DNA of 64,000 nucleotides, taken from assembly GCA_039105265.1 (NCBI GenBank), contig JAPFFF010000021.1, positions 496,001 through 560,000 on the forward strand. The letters are read 5' to 3'. Source of the stretch: Tritrichomonas musculus. Its lineage: Eukaryota > Parabasalia > Tritrichomonadida > Tritrichomonadidae. Below, piece by piece: positions 43,813 to 52,454 of the stretch. Positions within the stretch are counted from its first letter, which is position 1; the number at the start of each line of letters is the position of its first letter. A program made the translations under genes and the position numbers. Under the pieces are notes generated by a model. That model worked only from the letters and a program-made list of their open reading frames with translations, searched no databases and was not told the DNA's origin.

Positions 43813-43865
43813 TTGAGCCATATTAAACAATTATATCTTAACAAAATTTACTAGTTTATACGACC

Positions 43866-43999
43866 TACTTTTTGAGCTTCGCTCAAAAAGTAGGTCGTAT
43901 AAACTCGAATTCCTTTCAATTAACACTTTTTGAATAACTTTTTTCTCATAAAAAGTTATTGACATTTTTTTACTTGTTATTTTTATTCAAAAAGTGGTT
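43866..43999. repeat. Two tandem hairpins with CTTTTTGAG / CTCAAAAAG arms
   Basis: CCTACTTTTTGAGC pairs with GCTCAAAAAGTAGG. Immediately after it comes CACTTTTTGAATAAC, paired with a TTATTTTTATTCAAAAAGTG arm. The layout matches the unit at 23077-23233. Confidence 0.65.
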
Positions 44000-44049
44000 T
44001 CATTTAAATTAATATAAAAAGTTTGCCCAATAATTGGAAAGTGATATGA

Positions 44050-44385
44050 AATATTTTTTTTTCACCATATGATAGGTCAATTTTATAAAAAGTGACAAAA
44101 AAAATCAACAATGTTAGTAATTAATTCAGCATTTAAAATAAGATTAGAAAATAGAATAGAATTCATTAATATTGATTCAGTAAATGCTATTGGATATATT
44201 GAAATAAAAATCATTATAAAAGTTTGTCCTATAATTGGAGAGTAATGTGAAATGAATCAATTTTGACACCAGCAATTTCTAATCTTATTTTAAATGCTGA
44301 ATTAATTACCAACATTGTTGATTAATTTTGTCGGTCACTTTTTATAAAATTGACCTATCATATGGTGAAATATTTTTTTCACTTT
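44050..44385. repeat. ~335-bp foldback element
   Basis: The left arm (AAATATTTTTTTTTCACC, then ATATGATAGGTCAATTTTAT, then AACAATGTTAGTAATTAATT, to about 44152) is repeated in reverse complement at 44275-44384. A central ~120 bp is unpaired. Confidence 0.7.
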
Positions 44386-44525
44386 TTTTATTTATTTAAT
44401 AGTCTTCCAAAATAATTGAGTTAACTAGCAACTATTTTATTTTTAGAGATGTTAGCACATAAGTTATTTTCTAGGTAACTTAATTATCAATAATGATAAT
44501 TAATAATGATAATTAATAATGATAA

Positions 44526-44773
44526 TTAAGGTACAAATCCAGTACGTTATTTTTTGAATAGGAGAACGTTTATTATTTGAATAGTTGCATGTCTCTGAAA
44601 AAGTTTAAATTGACTAGGTTTGTTTTTGACACTTATTTTACAATTTAAATAAACATTATGACATGTTATATGAAATGGATGAAAATAATCATTTTTTATT
44701 TAACATGTCATCTTATTCTTTGAGAATGTCAAAAAAAAATGCGGTTACTAAACGTACTGGATTTGTACCTTAA
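44526..44773. mobile_element. 248-bp TTAA-flanked MITE, copy 2
   Basis: It has the same length and ends as copies 1 and 3. The right TTAA (44770-44773) overlaps the stop codon of the neighbouring E2 pseudogene on the minus strand, so the insertion kept the reading frame and the stop. Confidence 0.88.
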
Positions 44774-45149
44774 TCATCATCATCAGAAGGCATTTCTTCA
44801 AGCAACATATTGACATGAGCCATAAATGCATCATAGTTTTTCAATTGTTCGTCAGCTGCATCAACATTTCTTGGATTATTCGGATTTGGTTGTTGGAGAA
44901 GGTATTGAAGGCCAGTGACAACAGATGAAAGTAAAACTGAAGGAACATAGTTTGAAATTAGAATTGAAACACAGACATTTCCACCATCTTTTAGAGAAAG
45001 AATATTTGGATGCCAAATTTCATCTAATATTGTAACTACAGGAGCATCATCAGGCCATCTTCTAAATCTTTTAAAAGTCTAATTTGACAAGCTTTCGTTG
45101 TTTGGTAATTTTCAAGTTTTATAGCATCATTAACATTTCTTCTTTTCAT
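44770..45149 (-). pseudogene. UBC12-like E2 (NEDD8/ubiquitin-conjugating) pseudogene with internal deletion
   Basis: From the ATG at 45149 the first ~32 codons read MKRRNVNDAIKLENYQTTKA, then QIRLLKDLED. The frame then changes and resumes as PDDAPVVTILDEIWHPNILSL, GGNVCVSIL, 'VLLSSVVTGLQYLLQQPNPNNPRN', 'AADEQLKNY', and ends with four Asp and TAA. The HPN triad, the active-site Cys context (GNVCVSIL) and the LQYLxxxPNPxxPxN signature are those of UBC12-type E2 enzymes. About 40 residues of the UBC core (the segment before the P-x-x-x-P-x-V strand) are missing at the frame change, so the gene is dead or misassembled. A Polinton sits about 85 bp upstream. Confidence 0.75.
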
Positions 45150-45234
45150 TAAAAAAAAAAAAAAAAACGATTTGACTGTCAAAATTTAAAATTTGAATCA
45201 ACTTTTTGACAAAAAAATAAAATTTTAAGGATGA

Positions 45235-45586
45235 AGTAGTATGATAAAAAGGGTGATTTCGGACCGAAGTCCTCACTCCCCCTTTTTAACGTCGTCCGCC
45301 TAGCGCAAGTACAACTGTTAAACCTTCGATACAATTCTTATATCTTTCTCCAATATTATCTTCAATAGGCGTGATTTCTCAAAAACAATGCTCAGGACCG
45401 TTTTCAAAATCAAAATCAACGTCATTGAACTCGAAATCGTAAACTTTTTTGATGATCGCCATTTTATCGAATTACATATGCGAGATAAATTGATGGACTT
45501 GTGCGGGGTTTTCATTAGTGTTTTCATATGTAATTAAAGGTAGGTGATTTCGGACCCTGTATTGCGCATAAAAATAATTCTCATTT
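45235..45586 (+). repeat. Left terminal inverted repeat of the Polinton
   Basis: It is near-identical to the reverse complement of 61218-61570. Two internal copies of GGTGATTTCGGACC lie at its outer end (45252) and inner end (45543), so each TIR is itself bounded by direct repeats. Confidence 0.92.
45286..45462 (-). pseudogene. Short TIR-encoded reading frame with in-frame TGA (left copy)
   Basis: A 58-codon frame (MAIIKKVYDFEFNDVDFDF...HCF, stop, EITPIEDNIGERYKNCIEGL, then VVLALGGRR and TAA) runs outward towards the element's end. A TGA at codon 28 interrupts it. The same frame and stop occur in the right TIR. The composition looks like real protein. I do not recognise the family. Confidence 0.45.
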
Positions 45587-45593
45587 ATATGTT

Positions 45594-46112
45594 TCACGGT
45601 TGAATATGATTAAGGACTATATTAAAACTTCTCTTTTCTTTTTGTTCTCGTATTTCTTTTTCTGTTGGTGGTTTCAACAAATTGGAATAGCTTGATGGAT
45701 AGTACGAAAATGATTCAGTTTCAGTGATTTGATTGTTGATTATAACATATGACATACCATATTTTCGCATCCACTTTTCACTCTTCGTAACTCTAATGAA
45801 TAACATTCCACAATTAAACAGCATTGATACCTCATGATTGGAAATAATTTCATGATTAGACAATGAGATACAACTTACTTCTACATTACAACTATCACGA
45901 TTAGGTTTAGCAAAATGATCTGGCATCGTTGAATGTTTATTTATGAAAACATGAGTAGTGGATTCAGTGTTGAAATAACGAGAGGGGAAGTTCTGCTTTA
46001 ATACATTCATGATTGCAGTTGGTGATAAGCATCTATAATTCCAATAAATGTTATACTTCTCAATGTTCTTCGGTGTTATTGTTATTCGTGAGTTTGTCAT
46101 TTCTGTTGTCAT
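45594..46112 (-). CDS. Polinton protein of unknown function (172 aa)
   Basis: The ATG at 46112 is followed by MTTEMTNSRITITPKN, then a globular stretch (NIYWNYRCLSPTAIMNVLKQ; 'MLFNCGMLFIRVTKSEKWMRKYG') and a charged Lys/Glu-rich C-terminus. It occupies the slot next to the left TIR, where some Polintons carry an accessory or protease gene. No adenain-type His-Asp/Glu-Cys pattern with a G-x-H-W motif is visible. Function unknown. Confidence 0.7.
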   Translation of the reverse strand: MTTEMTNSRITITPKNIEKYNIYWNYRCLSPTAIMNVLKQNFPSRYFNTESTTHVFINKHSTMPDHFAKPNRDSCNVEVSCISLSNHEIISNHEVSMLFNCGMLFIRVTKSEKWMRKYGMSYVIINNQITETESFSYYPSSYSNLLKPPTEKEIREQKEKRSFNIVLNHIQP

Positions 46113-46197
46113 CTATTTTTGTACATGAGATAAAATTCAAAAATAATTAAACAAAAATAAAAATCATCAAAAGTCAACATTAATGAGATTCCACCAC

Positions 46198-48126
46198 TTA
46201 CTCATATCCAGCAGGGACACCTACAGCATAATACTCTACACCATTTGTGCTCCAGGTCCAGTATGTATCGCTGCAAATCCAAGCTTCTGGTGCAGGTGGG
46301 TGTTGATCTGGATAGTCAGGGTCTGGTATAAAGTATGTGTCGTTCTCTCCTTGGTACATTGGTTGTCCTCTAAATGTGACTGTAATAGATGTTGAGCCCG
46401 TATCGATACCATCAAAGACATAGCCAGCATTACTTCTCTCCATTTGGAAATTGATACCAAAAGAAGTACCATCACTCCTGCAATTGGTATAACGTTTTCC
46501 AGTAACAGGATCATTAAGAGGTTGCGTGAAGGAGTCCTCAAATTCTTGGGTTGCTTCTAAAGTTCCGTCGAGTTCATTTGCAATAAGTTGATGTTGGTAG
46601 AACCTTGCTGCACACGTATCACTGAATTCAGTATCTGGGTATGTTCTTTTATTTACGATGAGCTGAACATTTCTGTACATAATATTATCAAAGCAGGTGA
46701 TGTCTGCCGGCGATTTTGGAAACATCATGGTAATGTTAGTGGCGTTACGAAGAGGTACAGACTTAGAGATTTCAAGTCCATTTACCTTTGCGCTTCCCTC
46801 AAAGATTTCTCGAGTTAGTTCTTGCGCAGGTACTAGCAATGGTGTTTGTAATTCTCGAACTAAACCTTGATATGTTTCTTCTTTTAGTCCAAATCCTGCC
46901 AAGTTGCTACGTCCCAATTGTATTGTGCCACCGAGGACATCAAGGGTGATTTTTCCAACACTGAGGTTGATATTGTCGTCGCTCTTCTTAACATCAGTAA
47001 TTAAAGCACCTTCTACTTCTTCACTTATGATTTTCACATCATCTCCAGCATTGAGAACATAATCAGGATTGGCAGCAGCTATCATAATCGCAAATGAAGC
47101 TTTATTGATGTCTTCCTTTGTTACTCCATATTTAGTGTAGTCGGCTTCTGTATAATGGAAGTCTATCGTCAAAGGTTCTGCTTCATCATTATGTGTGTCT
47201 GCCCTACTTGCTGGATCTGTATCTGTGTAAGCTTTTCCTGCGTGTAGTCTTTGGTACTTAATGTGTAAGACTTGATTTGATGCTGGCTTTTCTGAGTAAT
47301 GAACGACTATATTTGATGGTCTACCTACTTGTGTGAACTTGCGTGAGATTGGAACTACTGCTGGAATTTGTTCTGTAATTTCTTTATCCTCCAAGAACTG
47401 CAATGTTTCTTTTACAATATTTGGATTTACTTGACACCATACCATTGCGCGAAGACTTGTTTTGACTTCCTCTTCTATTTCACCACAGATAGCATTAGGG
47501 TAGAGTTGCCAAGCCTGAAGTACAAGTTGATCTGTAAATGGAATTGTGAGTTCAATAGTGAATGTATGTGGCTGTCCATCAGCAATGTCTACTAAATCAA
47601 TGTAGGTTCCACAGACAGATGGTGAGTATTGTGCAACGTTTTCCCAGATACTATGACTGAATTTACTAGAAGCTTTGGCATCTCTAGGCTTGATACTGTT
47701 ATACGCAAATGATTCCCTTTGTAGTTCATCTTGCCTGTATGCAGAGAGGAGTTTGTCATTTATCCAGAATCTACAGTCCTCATAGAATTCCACAGCATTT
47801 TTGAAGCCCACGAAGATTTTCATGAGTTTGTTCTTATCTGCTGAAACATCTATAGGGTCTGACAATTTAATTCTGAAGTCGAGGAGTATAGTTGAGAATG
47901 ATTTTTCTATTTGTGTTATTGTGTGTCCTGAATGTGTGAGCTTGATTCTGGTCTTGGTTCCAACAGGGAGTGGAGCGTCTTTGTCTTTAAACTCTTCCAT
48001 AATGAATGAGAAAGAATTGTCGCCACCGTTTTTCTGTATTAAATTGCGCATCTTATTTTGGAAGAACCCGAGTACGTCACCTTCATCATTTCCTAAATTC
48101 TTGGTTTGAGCGTTGTAGTATGTCAT
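46198..48126 (-). CDS. Major capsid protein (predicted double jelly-roll), Polinton
   Basis: This 642-aa protein starts MTYYNAQTKNLGNDEGDVLG at 48126. The open frame extends about 108 codons further upstream, but that part overlaps the divergent small gene on the other strand and has unusual Cys/Tyr-rich composition, so I reject it. The protein is beta-rich, with 'FSTILLDFRIKLSDPI', 'HTFTIELTIPFTDQLVLQAWQ' and 'ITMMFPKSPADITCFDNIMYRNVQLIVNKR'. It ends with the aromatic SDTYWTWSTNGVEYYAVGVP. The size, position beside a small divergent gene, and the pair of similar halves fit the DJR capsid of Polintons. Its identity is inferred from family context and not from a search. Confidence 0.75.
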   Translation of the reverse strand: MTYYNAQTKNLGNDEGDVLGFFQNKMRNLIQKNGGDNSFSFIMEEFKDKDAPLPVGTKTRIKLTHSGHTITQIEKSFSTILLDFRIKLSDPIDVSADKNKLMKIFVGFKNAVEFYEDCRFWINDKLLSAYRQDELQRESFAYNSIKPRDAKASSKFSHSIWENVAQYSPSVCGTYIDLVDIADGQPHTFTIELTIPFTDQLVLQAWQLYPNAICGEIEEEVKTSLRAMVWCQVNPNIVKETLQFLEDKEITEQIPAVVPISRKFTQVGRPSNIVVHYSEKPASNQVLHIKYQRLHAGKAYTDTDPASRADTHNDEAEPLTIDFHYTEADYTKYGVTKEDINKASFAIMIAAANPDYVLNAGDDVKIISEEVEGALITDVKKSDDNINLSVGKITLDVLGGTIQLGRSNLAGFGLKEETYQGLVRELQTPLLVPAQELTREIFEGSAKVNGLEISKSVPLRNATNITMMFPKSPADITCFDNIMYRNVQLIVNKRTYPDTEFSDTCAARFYQHQLIANELDGTLEATQEFEDSFTQPLNDPVTGKRYTNCRSDGTSFGINFQMERSNAGYVFDGIDTGSTSITVTFRGQPMYQGENDTYFIPDPDYPDQHPPAPEAWICSDTYWTWSTNGVEYYAVGVPAGYE

Positions 48127-48168
48127 TTCAGTTTCAAAAAAAGTATCTTTTTCCACGAATTCAAAATC
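48127..48168. promoter_or_regulatory. Bidirectional promoter region between capsid and small virion gene
   Basis: The 42-bp gap separates two divergent start codons, so both promoters must lie here or within the coding ends. TTCAAAATC directly precedes the plus-strand ATG and could be its Inr. Confidence 0.4.
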
Positions 48169-48423
48169 ATGGCTTTCGGAAGTTTCTTCAAAAAGATAGC
48201 AAAAGGCGTTAAAAATGTCGTAAGTAAAGCAGCACCAATAGTATCCAAAGTAGCAAAAGCAGTAGCTCCAGTCTTCGGTGGTACAGTCGGAAATGTTCTC
48301 AATACTATAGGCAATTTTGCAGACAAAGCAGATTCTTGGGTAAATGGAGACAAAAATAGCAGCGGAACAAATGCAATTGGGGTCAGAAATGTAAACAGAT
48401 TTGATGTCCCTATGTTGAAGTAG
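48169..48423 (+). CDS. Small amphipathic virion-type protein (84 aa)
   Basis: The start is MAFGSFFKKIAKGVKNVVSK, followed by APIVSKVAKAVAPVFGG and a Gly-rich helical stretch, then a hydrophilic tail that ends DVPMLK. Alternating hydrophobic and Lys residues form an amphipathic helix, like membrane-active minor capsid proteins (adenovirus pVI) or antimicrobial-type helices. It diverges from the major capsid gene, and the two starts are 42 bp apart. The role in membrane disruption is inference. Confidence 0.7.
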   Translation: MAFGSFFKKIAKGVKNVVSKAAPIVSKVAKAVAPVFGGTVGNVLNTIGNFADKADSWVNGDKNSSGTNAIGVRNVNRFDVPMLK

Positions 48424-48459
48424 GTCTGAATTCCGACTGACTTCTATCACTCAAAAATA

Positions 48460-48580
48460 AATAACACAATCCGTCACCTCACTAATGTTTTTGCACAATC
48501 TGTCATCTCACTAATGTTTTTGCACAATCTGTCACCTCATCAATGTTTTTGCACAATCCGTCACCTCATCAATGTTTTTC
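48460..48580 (+). repeat. 29-bp tandem repeat, about four copies (Polinton intergenic)
   Basis: The unit GCACAATCTGTCACCTCATC plus AATGTTTTT recurs four times with small changes (CCGTCAC/CTGTCAT; CTCACTAATG/CTCATCAATG). It lies between the 84-aa gene and the 103-aa gene. Confidence 0.8.
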
Positions 48581-48736
48581 CATATCAGCAGTACAATTTT
48601 TTTCTCACTTCTTCATCTAGTGGCGGATCTTCATCAGGGAGTACAGAATAAATTTCCACACACAATCGTAAAAACTCAACTATGATTAAACATGAAAGAA
48701 GAACATTTGTTATTATCATTTTTGTTCGTATTAAAG

Positions 48737-49048
48737 ATGTCAGAAATTAAAATACTCCAACCTATCACAAATTATATCAAAGAGTTTGATTCCCCAGATG
48801 AGTTCAACTTATTCTACAACAAGCATAAAGAAGAAATAGACAGCACCACAACTCACAAACTCAACAAGCTCTACCACATCAAAGGTTACAGAATTACCAA
48901 AATCAAAGATGTTTTAATGTTGAAGAAGCACGAGGAGAAGAAGCACGAGGAGGAACCAGAAATGAATGTACAAGAAGAGATACGCCAAATGAAAGAGACA
49001 ATAAACAGGATCATACAATTCTTAAATCCTCCACAAGATAAATCATGA
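48737..49048 (+). CDS. Polinton small helical protein of unknown function (103 aa)
   Basis: I choose the ATG at 48737 (MSEIKILQPITNYIKEFDSP) over an upstream ATG (48692) because TCATTTTTGTTCG, an Inr-like motif, lies about 20 nt before it. The extra N-terminal codons (MKEEHLLLSFLFVLK) are also atypical. The protein is helical and rich in Lys/Glu, with a 'HKLNKLYHIKGYRITKIKDVL' segment (helix-turn-helix-like spacing) and a coiled-coil tail (EEIRQMKETINRII). Its stop overlaps the convergent ATPase stop by 6 bp. Function is unknown. Confidence 0.65.
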   Translation: MSEIKILQPITNYIKEFDSPDEFNLFYNKHKEEIDSTTTHKLNKLYHIKGYRITKIKDVLMLKKHEEKKHEEEPEMNVQEEIRQMKETINRIIQFLNPPQDKS

Positions 49049-49852
49049 ATGTGCGCGCACCATAGTTTCTCCTCCTTCTGTCACATGTACTATCATATAA
49101 GGACGTTTATTTTTCATTTCTGACATAGTTTTGTACATATCATAGAATTCATCAAAAGTTAAGTTACTCGCGGACTGTGAATATATGAAGTGGAGTTGCT
49201 GTTTGTTGAAGCATGGGAAGATAAATAATGTTGTGATCTCGTTCTTGATATGCGGTGCGAGGCCTTTCCATGATTGAATCAGCAAGAAGTAAGATATGTT
49301 TGTGTGTCTGCAGCGTCGTAGTTGTTGTGAGAAATATGATTCTGGTGCCGCGAACAATTTTGAATTTGCTATATCATCAAAGAGTATAAGAGTATGTAGG
49401 GTGTCTTTGCTGAAGTCATGAACGTGTAACACTTGAAACATATCCTCCATCTGCCCATCATCTATTTTTTCCTCTAAATTCTCTCTCTTTATCATATAGT
49501 ACAAGTTTTTAGCAGAGATTAATTCTTGAATGGCATCCTTACAATTTTTCTCACTTACTACTATATATGGAATTTGAATGAACGTCTTCAGTGACTGCCA
49601 ACTCTTATCATTCTCATCTCCGTTCTTCGTAACATATATTAACAAATGGTGTGTACTTAGAAGTGATATTTTAATGATTTCCTGTAGTGCTATCACAGTT
49701 TTTCCCATAGACTGTTTTCCTACTATAACATTCACAGAGTTGTAGCGAACATCTATATCATTGTGGATTTCATCTATGCTACTTCCACATAAGTTATTTT
49801 TGTTTATCTCCAGTGCTTGTGATACTATGTCATGAACTTTTTCTAGACTCAT
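49043..49852 (-). CDS. Polinton packaging ATPase (FtsK/HerA-like)
   Basis: The protein has 269 aa from the ATG at 49852 (MSLEKVHDIV); the longer open frame starts with GTG and is not favoured. Walker A is GKQSMGKT (residues 45-52) after a hydrophobic strand (SVNVIV). Walker B is 'TLILFDDIAN' with D159-D160. 'RRCRHTNISYFLLIQSWKGL' fits the sensor-like strand with Q typical of A32/HerA ATPases. These enzymes pump DNA into the capsid. Length and order match Polinton and virophage genome-packaging ATPases. Confidence 0.88.
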   Translation of the reverse strand: MSLEKVHDIVSQALEINKNNLCGSSIDEIHNDIDVRYNSVNVIVGKQSMGKTVIALQEIIKISLLSTHHLLIYVTKNGDENDKSWQSLKTFIQIPYIVVSEKNCKDAIQELISAKNLYYMIKRENLEEKIDDGQMEDMFQVLHVHDFSKDTLHTLILFDDIANSKLFAAPESYFSQQLRRCRHTNISYFLLIQSWKGLAPHIKNEITTLFIFPCFNKQQLHFIYSQSASNLTFDEFYDMYKTMSEMKNKRPYMIVHVTEGGETMVRAHS

Positions 49853-49899
49853 TTTGCTGTTGGTAAATTGGGAAAGCACAGTAGCGGCAAAAATAAATA

Positions 49900-49973
49900 A
49901 CTCTCACTTATGGTTCCCTTCTCATTCATGGTTCCTCTCATTTATGGTTCCCTTCTCACTTATGGTTCCCTTC
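49900..49973. repeat. ~19-bp short tandem repeats between ATPase and PX-like gene
   Basis: TCTCA[CT]TTATGGTTCCC and variants (TCATTCATGGTTCC, TCATTTATGGTTCC) are repeated four times. Both flanking genes read leftwards. Confidence 0.75.
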
Positions 49974-51335
49974 TTATTGCCTTCTTCGTTGTGGTGGTGG
50001 TTGTGCATTTGGATCATATGGTATGTTGTTAGCTTGGCAGTATTGTATGATAGTAGTTTTGAGTATATTAATGATGTTATTTCTTGTGTTAGTTTTGGTT
50101 TGTGTATCTCCGTAGTACAAGTCACTTATGTTTCCAGTCACAATATCATCAATTTCATCTCTGCAATCCTTCTTAGCTTTGGCAACAGCGGTAGGATTAT
50201 TACCATCTATACCATATTTGTTCAATATAGGATTAATAAATACTGTTTGCCATAAGTGTGCTGTAGCTCTAGCAATAATAGGCAATTTAACTTCTGCTGG
50301 TAAATTCTGAATTGGAGCAATAGCATACTTAAGTGTGAGTTCTTTATCGAGAAGGTATTTCCTGAATCTCTGGTATGGTGAAAGTCTCTTAGCTTTACGA
50401 ACAGAGTAGCCAGTAGTGTTAACACCATCTGGAAATCCTCTATAGCCTGGCATAACATTACCAATATTTCTAGGATCATTGCTGTCATCATCAATATAGT
50501 GTAAGTTATGAAATTGTTCACGAATCCACTTATTCTTAGGATTTCCTGATCTGTCTTTTCTTAGTGGGAATTGTTGGTAGTAAGCAAGGTCATGTGGGAA
50601 TTTAGAGATTGTAGTTGTGTAGCCATTTACGTATAAAGGTTGGTTTCTTGAATTATATACAACAACATCAGGAATTCCATCATTGTTGATATCAGTCAAG
50701 TTTGTAATTTCTGCTGGTCCATTGGGGTCTTTTTTGTTGAGAAACCATTTTGCATTTGGTTTTGCTTTTAAGTTATGTTTTTTGATCATATGATCTGCAC
50801 CTGCTGGAGATATTGCTTGTTTTACTCTAGTGATATCACGTTTCATGTTTAGGATTAATTTTGCAAGATCATCCATACCAACTTTAGAAGTGAAACCACC
50901 TGGATTAATGCTGCTGACCTTTTCTGTTATACCTTTTATTAACCACTGTCTTGCATATGCTCTTTGTTGTTCTGTAGTTCCAAAGAGTTCATCCATGTCT
51001 TCTGGTTTAATGGCAGTACCATTGAGCTTATTAAACATTGTAAGTAAGTCAGCATCAGTATTTGTATGGCCCATGATTTCTTGAACATTGCCATTTCTAG
51101 GATCCATGTAATTAGGAAGTCCATAACTCTTGAAATCTCTATCTCTAGGCGTCTTGTTCCACTGTGCTCCTGGTGCAAACTGTGATGGTAACTGTGCTCT
51201 TTGTACTTGTGCTTGTGGGCGCCATAATTGCTGTGGAATTGTATCTATATCGAAATTATTTAACCGTTCATCATCAATATCTATTTCTTGTCGTTGTTGT
51301 TGTTGTTGTTGTTGTTGTTGTTGCGGCTGTTCCAT
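49974..51335 (-). CDS. PX-like virion protein of the Polinton (453 aa)
   Basis: The start is MEQPQQQQQ at 51335; the upstream part of the open frame (51336-51449) is Cys-rich intergenic repeat and not coding. A poly-Gln stretch near the N-terminus is followed by a Pro/Gln-rich region. A C-terminal helical domain then contains 'LTDINNDGIPDVVVYNSRNQPLYVNGY', a DxNxDGxPD calcium-loop or VCBS/FG-GAP-like motif, then 'YQRFRKYLLDKELTLKYA'. The tail is basic (PPPQRRRQ). It resembles the PX-type conserved Polinton protein by size and position next to the ATPase, so a virion role is likely but unproved. Confidence 0.55.
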   Translation of the reverse strand: MEQPQQQQQQQQQQRQEIDIDDERLNNFDIDTIPQQLWRPQAQVQRAQLPSQFAPGAQWNKTPRDRDFKSYGLPNYMDPRNGNVQEIMGHTNTDADLLTMFNKLNGTAIKPEDMDELFGTTEQQRAYARQWLIKGITEKVSSINPGGFTSKVGMDDLAKLILNMKRDITRVKQAISPAGADHMIKKHNLKAKPNAKWFLNKKDPNGPAEITNLTDINNDGIPDVVVYNSRNQPLYVNGYTTTISKFPHDLAYYQQFPLRKDRSGNPKNKWIREQFHNLHYIDDDSNDPRNIGNVMPGYRGFPDGVNTTGYSVRKAKRLSPYQRFRKYLLDKELTLKYAIAPIQNLPAEVKLPIIARATAHLWQTVFINPILNKYGIDGNNPTAVAKAKKDCRDEIDDIVTGNISDLYYGDTQTKTNTRNNIINILKTTIIQYCQANNIPYDPNAQPPPQRRRQ

Positions 51336-51344
51336 TTTTAAATT

Positions 51345-51410
51345 TTCAGAAAAATAACATAAATGGTTCTCACAAATTGCAAAACATAAATGGTTCTCAC
51401 AAATGAAGAA
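51345..51410 (+). repeat. ~26-bp direct repeat (ACATAAATGGTTCTCACAAA)
   Basis: Two copies of CATAAATGGTTCTCACAAA lie in the gap between the PX-like gene and the divergent 110-aa gene. Confidence 0.7.
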
Positions 51411-51441
51411 GCAACGATAATTTCTTTTCTTTTTCATAAAA

Positions 51442-51774
51442 ATGGTCAAAACTTACTACATCACCAAAGACTACATCAATAATTTACCATCAGAATTTAC
51501 AAGCAGCTTAAACAAAAGATATATTTCCTTTCAATACTGTCGTGCAACTTGTAAAGGATATCTTGATGGCGAAACTGAAATTCATTGTAGCTTTATACAG
51601 AGAGATGAGTATTGTGATTCTCTAGTGTGGTATGCTAATGTTGTACCTCCTGATGATAATAGAAAATATGAATTTGTAGGTACGAAAAGACAGTTTAAAG
51701 TATGGTTTACAGACACGAATGGTAACATTATTGAGCCTGACAACTTTACACTATTTCTGAAATTAGAATATTGA
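51442..51774 (+). CDS. Small beta-rich Polinton protein (110 aa), possible minor virion protein
   Basis: The ATG at 51442 follows TTTTTCATAAAA, which resembles an Inr. The protein MVKTYYITKDYINNLPSEFT... has beta-like stretches and closes with 'FKVWFTDTNGNIIEPDNFTLFLKLEY', reminiscent of the C-terminal strand of small jelly-roll minor capsid proteins. No signal peptide or membrane segment is present. It precedes the fibre gene on the same strand across a 680-bp repeat-filled gap. The virion role is inferred. Confidence 0.6.
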   Translation: MVKTYYITKDYINNLPSEFTSSLNKRYISFQYCRATCKGYLDGETEIHCSFIQRDEYCDSLVWYANVVPPDDNRKYEFVGTKRQFKVWFTDTNGNIIEPDNFTLFLKLEY

Positions 51775-52454
51775 AGCACTATCGATAATCATAAACCTCG
51801 CGAAAACTCGGATTGAGCTAAATGATACCTGCAATACTGACTTTCGCACATGATACCTGCAATACTGACATCTATTTTTGTTATTCTCATTTCTGATCTT
51901 CATCTCTGATACTCTCATTTCTGATTTTCATAATTGCTATTCTCAGTACTGACTTTCATCAATGATACCTACAATACTGACTTTCATCAATGCTATTCTC
52001 ATTTCTGATTTTCATCAATGCTATTCTCATTTCTGATTTTCATAATTGTTACTCTACTTATCAATTCTCTGTTTTGTTACTCTACTTATCAAATTTCTGT
52101 TTTACTATTCTTGACAAACCTTCCGAGTTAGTAGTGTAAATATCAAAAATCAGTATGCGGTAGGAGTATTAAATGAGGTCATTTGATAGTGAGAGTAGTT
52201 TCTCGGAAGTCTGGAATAGAATATCACATGTAGGTTTCAATATTGTTGGTAGCAATTATGAAAATCAGTATAGGGAATAGTTTTTTGAGATTTCATTTTT
52301 ACCACTACCATTTCTCTTTCTCAGATGTGTAAATATCATTCATGAAAGTCAATATTGTAGGTAGCATTGATGAAAATCAGTAGTGTAGATATATTCATTC
52401 ATGTAAGTTGCTATTGTAAGTATTGTTGTTGTTGGACTTTTCTTTTTATATCAA
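51775..52454 (+). repeat. 680-bp repeat-filled intergenic region before the fibre gene
   Basis: The first 310 bp (about 51820-52110) consist of irregular short tandem repeats of the kind GATACCTGCAATACTGACTT, ATTCTCATTTCTGATTTTCA and TACTCTACTTATCAATT. The second half repeats reverse-complement relatives (AATTATGAAAATCAGTA, CATGAAAGTCAATATTG). The gap is by far the largest in the Polinton and has no ORF. Confidence 0.7.

Larger units (their letters stand above)
43813..44525. other. AT-rich region with two foldback structures and a short tandem repeat
   Basis: The region includes the hairpin pair at 43866-43999, a larger inverted repeat at 44050-44385, and about three copies of the tandem unit AATTAATAATGATAAT at 44485-44529 that abut the MITE. 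It has no gene. Confidence 0.6.

Noticed and set aside
45318..45527. 69-codon ORF starting MKTLMKTPHKS in the TIR
   Set aside because: It overlaps the more protein-like frame (MAIIKKVYDFEF) on the same strand, and starts in a spacer; likely a shadow.
46236..46541. ORFs on both strands within the capsid gene (e.g., 101 and 70 codons)
   Set aside because: Shadows of the capsid gene; no independent support.
48127..48450. N-terminal 108-codon extension of the capsid reading frame
   Set aside because: It lies opposite the 84-aa gene, has abnormal composition (Cys/Tyr-rich), and a good ATG follows at 48126.
51336..51449. N-terminal extension of the PX-like gene
   Set aside because: The extra codons are a translation of intergenic repeats (ICENHLCF-type) and precede the ATG of a poly-Gln protein.
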